Shown: positions 6,126 through 11,815 of the stretch, in pieces
Layout: every line of letters begins with the position of its first letter
How positions within the stretch are numbered: the first letter of the stretch is position 1
Assembly (NCBI GenBank): GCA_965369945.1
Contig: CBDUST010000125.1
Span: forward strand, 1-11,815
Direction: 5' to 3'
Source of the DNA: JADFNO01 sp965369945
GTDB taxonomy: Bacteria > Planctomycetota > Phycisphaerae > Phycisphaerales > SM1A02
DNA length: 11,815 nucleotides
The notes under the pieces: generated by a model
Told to the model about the DNA's origin: nothing
The model's input: only the letters and a program-made list of their open reading frames with translations
Database searches by the model: none
Made by a program: the position numbers and the translations under genes

Positions 6126-7634
6126 ATGCGTCTCCACCCATTCAAACTGCCTTTGATCGCCGCATGTTTGTTCGTTGCCGCACCCGCAACAGCACAGGAA
6201 TCGGAACCACTCCACTTCACGGTCACCTATGACGCTGCGATTACCGACTCATTCTCCGGGCGCGTGTACATCATGCTGGGCAGCGGCGGGCGCGAGCCAC
6301 GATTCGGGCCGTCATGGTTCAATACTCGACCGTTCTTTGCCGTAGACGTAGAGCATTGGGAAGCTGGAACGCCGCTCGTCTTCAACGATTCGGCGCTGAG
6401 TTTTCCGGGGCCATTGAGTGATTTGGATAACGGGGCCTACTCGATACAAGCGGTGATGCGGCGAAATCTCGATTCGCCTTCAATCGGTCGTGGACCCGGC
6501 ACCGCTTACAGCGAAGTCACTCGACAACAACTCGACGGCGCATCAACCGGCGAGGTGCGGTTGTTCATCGAGCAAGTAGTCGAGCAACAGCAAGAAACTG
6601 ATGTTGATACTGATCAACGCAAATTCATCCGTATCCGTAGCGAGTTGCTCAGTGACTTCTTCGGTCGTGACATGTTCATGGAGGCGGCGGTCGCGCTGCC
6701 GCAGGGATATCACGACAACTCTTCGCGGCGCTATCCGGCGTTGTACGTAATTCCCGGGTTCGGCGGGGATCATCGAGGGGCATTGGCGTGGGGACGGCAG
6801 CGAGTTCGCTCTGATGCAGATGGAATTGTGACGATCGGTCTGAACCCGCGATGCCTCACGGGTCATCACGTCTTCGCAGATTCAGCCAATAACGGCCCGC
6901 GCGGCCAGGCGCTGATCGAGGAGCTGATCCCCCATCTTGAACGTGAATTCCGCCTCGTTGCGCAGCCGACCGGTCGTTTCCTCACTGGCCCTTCGTCCGG
7001 CGGCTGGTCGAGTCTGTGGTTGCAGGTGACGTATGCCGACTTCTTCGGCGGTGTGTGGTCGATTGTCCCCGACCCGGTTGATTTCCGCGACTTTCAGCGC
7101 ATCAACCTCTACAAGACCGGCGAGAATATGTACGAGGACGCGGCTGGCAAACGCAGGCCGATCGCGCGCAACGGCGACGAGCCGATGCTGTGGTATGACG
7201 AGTTTGCGAAGATGGAAGCCGTGCAAGGCCCCGGCGGGCAGTTGAATTCATTTGAAGCGGTCTTCAGTCCGCGCGGACCCGATGGCAAACCGCTGCCGTT
7301 ATATAACCGAGTAACAGGTGAAGTGAATACAGACGTTGCCAATACTTGGAGGGAATACGACATCGGCCTCGTGCTCAAGGAGAATTGGCCCGCGCTTGAA
7401 TCGAAGCTCACGGGCAAATTGCGGATCTTCGCCGGCGAGAAGGATACGTTTTATCTGGAAGGCGCGGTTCGCCTGCTCAAACAAACGCTTGATGAGCTCG
7501 GTAGCGATGCGGTGGTTGAGATTCTCGACGGGCGCAATCACATGAACGTCGCCGATACAGCGCTTGGGGAGCGGCTTGTGCGCGAGTTGCACGCTGCGTT
7601 CGCGTTACATCATCCCGAATACGCTGCGCCGTAG
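6126..7634 (+). CDS. Secreted putative esterase (alpha/beta hydrolase, esterase D-type)
   Basis: The product (502 residues) has a clear signal peptide, MRLHPFKLPLIAACLFVAA, with a likely cut after ATA at about residue 23. An N-terminal beta-rich region (about 27-170) precedes an alpha/beta hydrolase domain of the putative-esterase (PF00756-like) type: YPALYVIPGFGGDHRGA at 203-219 (oxyanion region), nucleophile elbow GPSSG at 288-292 (Ser290), a candidate acid Asp440 in GEKDTFY, and His472 in GRNHMN. The full Ser-Asp-His set is thus present, implying hydrolysis of esters outside the cytoplasm. The substrate is not predictable; feruloyl or acetyl esterase and trehalose/siderophore esterase relatives share the fold. 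ATG 6126 is set by AAAGGAG at 6115-6121 and by the signal peptide; the frame is open upstream to 6087 without support. It is probably its own transcription unit, since the repeat lies just upstream. Confidence 0.85.
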   Translation: MRLHPFKLPLIAACLFVAAPATAQESEPLHFTVTYDAAITDSFSGRVYIMLGSGGREPRFGPSWFNTRPFFAVDVEHWEAGTPLVFNDSALSFPGPLSDLDNGAYSIQAVMRRNLDSPSIGRGPGTAYSEVTRQQLDGASTGEVRLFIEQVVEQQQETDVDTDQRKFIRIRSELLSDFFGRDMFMEAAVALPQGYHDNSSRRYPALYVIPGFGGDHRGALAWGRQRVRSDADGIVTIGLNPRCLTGHHVFADSANNGPRGQALIEELIPHLEREFRLVAQPTGRFLTGPSSGGWSSLWLQVTYADFFGGVWSIVPDPVDFRDFQRINLYKTGENMYEDAAGKRRPIARNGDEPMLWYDEFAKMEAVQGPGGQLNSFEAVFSPRGPDGKPLPLYNRVTGEVNTDVANTWREYDIGLVLKENWPALESKLTGKLRIFAGEKDTFYLEGAVRLLKQTLDELGSDAVVEILDGRNHMNVADTALGERLVRELHAAFALHHPEYAAP

Positions 7635-7676
7635 GCTCGGTTCGTTAGGAATGAACCCTATTGTAACGCTCATCGC

Positions 7677-8978
7677 CTAGCCGTCCTTCAACAAACGACG
7701 CACCCAAACGGCGTACATCACAGCCATCGCCAGGAGTATCGCTCCGACCGCCTGGTGAGCCGTCGTCACCGCAACCTCCAGCGTGGGGATCGCCTCGCCT
7801 TGCGCGCGCGCCTCAGCGGGCACGATGATGAACGAGGCAATACCCAGCACCACCTGTAAACCGACGGTGTGAATCAGCCCCTTGCCAACCCGTTTGATGG
7901 TTCGTTGATTCGCATACAATCCCCAAGCGCGCACGCCGCAAAACAGAACCAGCGCCAACACCAACAATGAACCGACAAAACTGTGGCCATGCAACAAGCC
8001 CATCCGCAGACCGGGCGGAATGTCCGCGAGCGGTTGAATATGACGAAAGCCCGTACCGAGTGTGAGTTGCAGCAAGATTGCTCCAACCAACACGGCGCTG
8101 ATGGTTCGATCCGTCTTGGCGGTTTTGGCTACGAAAGGTTGCTCACCGCTGAGCCAGGTTCTTGATGTCGCCATGGCGATCACGATGAGCAGCGCGAAGA
8201 ACGCTTGTGCGAATACGCCATGCACGATGCCCAGCAGCGTGCTGCTTTCAGTGACGCGCGTACCGCCAAGCACGCCCTGTATGATCACAGCAAGTACGGC
8301 GCCAGTGACAAGCCACCGAAGCCACTTGCGCCGATCGACGCGCCACACCTGGATCGCCAGCACGATGGTGGTGAGTCCAACCAGCAGTCCCCACAACCGA
8401 TGCGCGTGCTCAGCGAAGGAGCCGATGTCGCGCTGCATCAACGTCAAGGGGAAGAGAACCATCAGGTAACCGTCGGAAGTGAGCCAGCCCTCGACGGCCA
8501 TGCCGGCCTCGAGTCCAGTTACGATCCCGCCGGCGATGATCATCAGCAATGTCGTCACGGCTGTGAGCAGGGCGAACCGTATGGTCCAGTTGATTTCGGC
8601 GGGCTCAGCCCGCGCCGAGCGCGAACCCACTGCTGCGCCGAGCGCACAAAGCGCGACTGCTGTGGCCAGGAATCCGCTGATCCACCACACGCTTGAGACG
8701 ACGACGTCGCCCGGCTCCTTGCCGCCGAGCATGCTCAGGAGGATCAACAGATTCAGCCCCGCCACGAGCAGGCCCAGCTGCGCACCGCCTTGCCAGGAGC
8801 GGCCTGAGAGCCGCGCCAGCCTGAAACCACCTCGGAAAAGCACGCACGCCAATGCAACCGCCGCTAGCCACAATGGGACCTTTCCCGGCGGTATGGCCGA
8901 GATATACAAGATGACCCACATCACAACGGTCGTGAAGAACCCGATCGTGAGGATGTCGCCGCCGCGTTTGCCGGTCAT
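7677..8978 (-). CDS. ctaA: COX15/CtaA family haem A synthase with extra N-terminal membrane domain
   Basis: Haem A synthase oxidises the C8 methyl of haem O to a formyl group for aa3-type cytochrome c oxidase. From ATG 8978 (AGGTGAG four bases upstream) the protein has 433 residues and about 12 membrane segments. The eight-segment CtaA core occupies about 135-430, with GGIVTGLEAGMAVEGW (150-165), EHAHR (190-194), GGTRV and LGIVHGVFAQ (238-258), LLHGHSFVG (328-336) and TTAHQAVGA (405-413). These supply the four histidine regions expected to bind two haems. About 130 extra N-terminal residues add roughly four membrane segments absent from the roughly 300-residue Bacillus CtaA. An open TTG at 9008 is a weaker start. 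It is divergent from ctaB with a 93-base gap. The function is well supported; the role of the extra segments is unknown. Confidence 0.88.
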   Translation of the reverse strand: MTGKRGGDILTIGFFTTVVMWVILYISAIPPGKVPLWLAAVALACVLFRGGFRLARLSGRSWQGGAQLGLLVAGLNLLILLSMLGGKEPGDVVVSSVWWISGFLATAVALCALGAAVGSRSARAEPAEINWTIRFALLTAVTTLLMIIAGGIVTGLEAGMAVEGWLTSDGYLMVLFPLTLMQRDIGSFAEHAHRLWGLLVGLTTIVLAIQVWRVDRRKWLRWLVTGAVLAVIIQGVLGGTRVTESSTLLGIVHGVFAQAFFALLIVIAMATSRTWLSGEQPFVAKTAKTDRTISAVLVGAILLQLTLGTGFRHIQPLADIPPGLRMGLLHGHSFVGSLLVLALVLFCGVRAWGLYANQRTIKRVGKGLIHTVGLQVVLGIASFIIVPAEARAQGEAIPTLEVAVTTAHQAVGAILLAMAVMYAVWVRRLLKDG

Positions 8979-9071
8979 GTGCTCACCTGCCGCAGGCACT
9001 TGGGCCAACTGGTCCCGCCTCTCCTGTGAAGGCGATATACTACGTGAGGAAAATCACAAACACCACCGCCA
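8979..9071. promoter_or_regulatory. Divergent ctaA-ctaB control region
   Basis: This 93-base gap between two divergent haem genes must hold both leaders. It contains the ctaA Shine-Dalgarno on the minus strand (about 8983-8989). On the plus strand there is a TATACT (9036-9041, five of six matches to the -10 consensus) without an evident -35. Shared regulation of both genes from here is inferred from the layout. Confidence 0.4.
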
Positions 9072-10088
9072 GTGTCCGCTTCAACCTTCCCATCCTCAAC
9101 GTCCGACGGCCTGATCGCCGACGGCTCGCTTCCGAGCGATTCGTGCTCGCACAAACACGCTCTGCCTGTGCTGTATTGGCAGCTCACCAAGGCGCGGCTC
9201 AGCGCGATGGTCGTCTTCACGACCGCCGTCGGATTCATCATGGCTGCGACCGGAACAATCGACTGGTTGAGATTGCTCTGGACGGTCTTGGGCACGAGTC
9301 TGGCCGCTGGGGCCGCCAATGCGCTGAATCAATTGGTCGAAGTGCGGCGAGATGCTGTGATGTCGCGCACCCACCAACGACCGCTGCCCTGTGGTGCGTT
9401 GAGCCCACGGCACAGCTTCGTCGTGGCTATGCTCTTAGCATACAGCGGTCTGGCGATCCTGGCGATGCTGGTGAATCTTGCGGCCGCCGGCTTGGCACTA
9501 CTGACAATACTCATTTACATCTTTGCCTACACGCCGTTGAAGACGCGCACGAGTCTGAACACACTCGTGGGTGCGATCTGCGGCGCGATCCCACCCATGA
9601 TCGGGTGGGTTGGGGCAGCCGGATCGTTGGACTACGGCGCTTGGGTGCTTGCGTTGTTGTTGTTCGTCTGGCAGATTCCGCATTTCCTCGCGCTGGCGTG
9701 GCTGTATCGCAAAGACTACAAGCGGGGCGGATTCATCATGCTTCCAGTTGTCGATCCGTCAGGTCGGCTCACCGGTCGCGTGGTCGTGCTGATGACCCTC
9801 GTGCTGTTACTGCTTGGCGTCGCCGCGGCGCTTTCAGGTCTGGCCGGATGGCTGTACGCCTTCGCCTCGATCGCTTTGGGACTTTGGCTGCTGAAGTTGG
9901 GGCTGCGCCTAAATGCGCTACGGTCTGATTACAATGCGCGTCGCCTGTTCTTGGCCAGCCTCGTCTATCTGCCGGCCTTGCTTTGCCTGATGGTGATCGA
10001 TCGTGGACCCGCAGCCACCGGGGACGAAATACAACACCAAGTAGTATTGGCGGCCGTCACCAGCGACGTCACCGTTGCAGACCGATGA
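9072..10088 (+). CDS. ctaB: Protohaem IX farnesyltransferase (haem O synthase)
   Basis: The membrane enzyme transfers farnesyl from farnesyl diphosphate to haem B to make haem O, the substrate of the divergent haem A synthase. The 338-residue product belongs to the UbiA superfamily: the first acidic motif is NQLVEVRRDAVMSRTHQRPLP at 86-106 (Asn86, Glu90 and Asp94, then RT..RPLP), the central motif is YTPLKTRTSLNTLVGAICG at 153-171 followed by PPMIGW at 174-179, and the second acidic loop is DYKRGGFIMLP at 215-225. About nine hydrophobic segments span 43-310. The GTG 9072 start gives a polar N-terminus of about 33 residues and has a poor ribosome site, so the real start may be later. The stop overlaps the start of the DUF3179 gene (ATGA at 10085-10088), indicating translational coupling. 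Confidence 0.93.
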   Translation: MSASTFPSSTSDGLIADGSLPSDSCSHKHALPVLYWQLTKARLSAMVVFTTAVGFIMAATGTIDWLRLLWTVLGTSLAAGAANALNQLVEVRRDAVMSRTHQRPLPCGALSPRHSFVVAMLLAYSGLAILAMLVNLAAAGLALLTILIYIFAYTPLKTRTSLNTLVGAICGAIPPMIGWVGAAGSLDYGAWVLALLLFVWQIPHFLALAWLYRKDYKRGGFIMLPVVDPSGRLTGRVVVLMTLVLLLLGVAAALSGLAGWLYAFASIALGLWLLKLGLRLNALRSDYNARRLFLASLVYLPALLCLMVIDRGPAATGDEIQHQVVLAAVTSDVTVADR

Positions 10089-11152
10089 CGCAAGTCCGGC
10101 AAAGCCACGAACGTATGCTCACTATTCGCGGCGGCGGGTGGGTGCTCGTGCTGGCCGGAATCTGTACGGCGGCGATACTCATTATGGTCGCAACCGAGCT
10201 TCGTCTCCCGCTCATCGGCAAGCACGGCGACTTGGCCAGCTATGGATTTGATCTGACGACGTGCCTCATACCCAAGACTCAGATTGTCACCGGCGGTTTG
10301 AGGAAAGATGCGCTGGAAGCCCTCATTGATCCGCCGATCGTCTCCGGCAGCGAGATCGCAGACATCAATGCAAAGCTGTACGGCAAGTATCTCGTCAGCT
10401 CGGATCGTGTGATCGGCGTCGAGATCGACGGTGAATCGCGCGCCTACCCGCTTCTGGTTCTGAACTGTCACGAAATCGTCAACGACACGCTCGGCGGCGT
10501 GGCGATTGCCGTCACGTACAACCCGCTGTGCGACAGCATCGTCGTGTTCGAACGAGAGATGGCTGGCGAGACACTCGAGTTCGGTGTCAGCGGACTGCTC
10601 TATAACTCGAATCTGATGATGTTCGATCGCAGGCCCAACGCTCAGGGCGAGAGCCTGTGGAGCCAATTGCTGGGGCGCGCGATCGCCGGTCCTGCGGCCG
10701 AAGCCGGTCGTGAACTGGCGGCTGTGCCCGCATCGGTGACTCGTTGGGCGGATTGGCTCGCGTTACATCCGCAGACCACCGTGCTGGCGCTGGATTCAAA
10801 GATGTTCAAGAGATACAAGGACACCAGCTATGAGTATTATTTTCTCTCCCCCAAGCTGTGGTTCGATGTCACTCCGTCGCCGCCGGAAGGTGAGCTGGCG
10901 ATCAAAGAACGAATGCTGATCGTCGACGTGGCGAACGAACGGCGCGTGTATCCGCTTGCGCTGATTGCTGGGCAGGCCGATCAAGCAGGTCGGTGGACCG
11001 ACGCGCTGGGAAGCGTTGACGTCGAGTTTGTTTGCACCACCGATCCGCGGACTGTTCATGTCGCGTCCACCAACGGCGGCGCCATCATCACCCGTTACGC
11101 GATGTGGTTCGCCTGGCACGCAATGTACCCGGACGACGTGCCCGTGCAGTAA
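10085..11152 (+). CDS. Membrane-anchored DUF3179 protein
   Basis: From ATG 10085 the product has 355 residues. One N-terminal membrane segment (about 17-36) would place the rest on the outer side of the inner membrane. The DUF3179 hallmarks are clear: SRAYPLLVLNCHEIVNDTLGG (118-138, with Cys128-His129), VTYNPLCDSIVVFER (143-157, Cys149), GVSGLLYNSNLMMFDR (167-182), SLWSQLLGRAIAGPAA (190-205), WADWLALHP (221-229), and the C-terminal WFAWHAMYPD (341-350). Relatives often have a second cysteine two to three residues before the PLC motif; here that position is Asn. The family has no established function; the conserved Cys/His pattern suggests metal or haem binding, which is inference. The ATGA overlap with ctaB fixes the start and implies a role near haem or cytochrome oxidase assembly. 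Confidence 0.85.
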   Translation: MTQVRQSHERMLTIRGGGWVLVLAGICTAAILIMVATELRLPLIGKHGDLASYGFDLTTCLIPKTQIVTGGLRKDALEALIDPPIVSGSEIADINAKLYGKYLVSSDRVIGVEIDGESRAYPLLVLNCHEIVNDTLGGVAIAVTYNPLCDSIVVFEREMAGETLEFGVSGLLYNSNLMMFDRRPNAQGESLWSQLLGRAIAGPAAEAGRELAAVPASVTRWADWLALHPQTTVLALDSKMFKRYKDTSYEYYFLSPKLWFDVTPSPPEGELAIKERMLIVDVANERRVYPLALIAGQADQAGRWTDALGSVDVEFVCTTDPRTVHVASTNGGAIITRYAMWFAWHAMYPDDVPVQ

Positions 11153-11174
11153 CGGCTCTTACATTGATCGTCAA

Positions 11175-11312
11175 AAGTCAGAGCCGGGGCGTCCCCGCCC
11201 CGGAGCGATCCGCAGCGCCCGCATCTCTTCGCGCGCTGCGCAACTCTTCGCAGCTGCGTCGCCGATTGACGGCGTCGCAGCTGCCCGGGCTGGGGACAGC
11301 CGGCTCGGACTT
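11175..11312. repeat. BIME-like inverted REP pair beside a RAYT gene
   Basis: The left unit (11175-11203) begins aagtcagagccgg and contains the perfect hairpin ccggggcg-tccc-cgccccgg (11184-11203). The right unit, read on the minus strand from 11312 down to about 11284, begins aagtccgagccgg and continues with gtcccc and a GC-rich end, so the two units match in inverted orientation with a few differences. Between them a third stem has 14-base arms, 11251-11264 and 11270-11283, with one mismatch and a five-base loop (attga). The right unit touches the RAYT stop codon at 11313. An inverted pair of REPs around a spacer, next to a RAYT gene, is the classic BIME arrangement. The left hairpin could also end the DUF3179 transcript. 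Confidence 0.8.
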
Positions 11313-11798
11313 CTAACTCTCGTTCCTACGTTGCCTCACGATATATGAAAACACATTGTCGAAGTACTGCTGATCCCATATCCACTTTATGCTGCCACCT
11401 TCCGCCCACCACGTCGCCTCAGCAGGCAATGGCCAGCGTTCTGACGACGCCTGTCCCAGCCAACGTTTGAGCAAACGGCGGACAGTCTTCGCCTCTGCCG
11501 TGGTCGTGAGCAACGTATGTACATGATCGCGCTGACTAGCGCATGTATGAAATTGCCATCCGTCTCGATTGCAAATCGATGGGATAACGGACTCGGCGAA
11601 TTGTCGCTGTTGTGAAGTCGGAACTACCGGCGGGAATCTGAGCAACGATCGTTCAATCTGTTCCCACTCGCAATCTCGTCCGACGATCGGATCGCCCGGC
11701 TAGTTCGTCGATCGATAGACCGTTCCGCGCCCGTCGCCATGAAGTCGCGCACCATACAGTCCGAACGTAATGTGAAATGCAAGCGGCTGATCAGGCAT
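11313..11798 (-). pseudogene. RAYT (Y1/IS200-type HUH) gene with an in-frame stop
   Basis: Read on the minus strand from ATG 11798, one frame gives a 161-codon RAYT-like protein interrupted only by TAG at codon 33 (11702-11700). Before the stop lies FHITFGLYGARLHGDGRG (8-25), the N-terminal family strand. After it come the HUH pair RDHVHTLL at about 90-97 (His92, His94), the helix KTVRRLLKRWL, then WWAEGGSIKWIWDQQYFDNV, and SYIVRQR with candidate catalytic Tyr152. Sequence on both sides of the stop reads as one continuous protein, so a single substitution (for example CAG to TAG) explains it. A restart at TTG 11645 would give 110 residues without the first strand. It differs in subtype from the RAYT-like gene at 4030 and abuts the REP pair. 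Suppression or a sequencing error are the alternatives. Confidence 0.8.
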
Positions 11799-11815
11799 GG
11801 CTAGGCTCCAGACAC

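Noticed and set aside
7635..7676. Terminator between the convergent esterase and ctaA genes
   Set aside because: Only a 5-bp stem (ggttc/gaacc) with a long loop is visible, which is too weak to call.
9965..10666. Minus-strand frame of 233 codons opposite ctaB and DUF3179
   Set aside because: It is antisense to two confident genes and has no motif of its own.
11153..11312. CRISPR array or simple terminator for the right repeat cluster
   Set aside because: There are no regularly spaced direct repeats, and the paired inverted copies next to a RAYT gene fit a BIME better; a terminator role for the first stem remains possible but lacks a T-run.

Overview
The window looks like a chromosomal segment of a GC-rich, Gram-negative-type bacterium, most likely a planctomycete (possibly Phycisphaerae). 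This rests on a combination that I associate with that phylum: a DUF1569 protein, a DUF3179 protein, an exported squalene-cyclase-fold protein, REP-associated HUH proteins, and palindromic repeats between genes. The assignment is inference; no rRNA or tRNA is present to confirm it.

Layout, left to right. Positions 1-293 hold a large inverted repeat of REP type and the leader of ruvA. Positions 294-2530 are a same-strand housekeeping run: ruvA (Holliday-junction branch migration), a mannose-1-phosphate guanylyltransferase (GDP-mannose supply) and ruvX/yqgF (pre-16S rRNA nuclease family). A pair of 25-bp direct repeats with hairpin potential fills the gap to two minus-strand genes, which overlap each other: pgl (6-phosphogluconolactonase) followed by a DUF1569/DinB-fold protein. 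Divergent from pgl is a plus-strand RAYT-like HUH gene (4030-4581). Next come two plus-strand genes for exported proteins: a squalene-cyclase-fold repeat protein preceded by a TATAAT box, and a secreted esterase-type alpha/beta hydrolase. A 22-bp tandem repeat ending in a perfect hairpin lies between them.

The right part is a haem A module. A cox15/ctaA-type haem A synthase (minus) is divergent from ctaB/cyoE haem O synthase (plus), so the two enzymes that convert haem B to haem O to haem A are probably expressed from one short shared region. A membrane-anchored DUF3179 protein of unknown function is coupled to ctaB by an ATGA stop/start overlap, which suggests a role near oxidase assembly.

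The most interesting structure is at the right edge. Two REP-like units in inverted orientation (11175-11312) frame a further imperfect hairpin, and the pair abuts the stop codon of a second RAYT gene on the minus strand. That gene reads in one frame from ATG 11798 to 11313 except for one in-frame TAG at codon 33, so it is probably a recently inactivated RAYT beside its own BIME-like element. Altogether the window has four unrelated families of intergenic palindromic or direct repeats and two RAYT genes of different subtypes. I see no CRISPR, prophage, tRNA or defence system. Besides the RAYT/REP pairing, the most open biological lead is the DUF3179-ctaB coupling.
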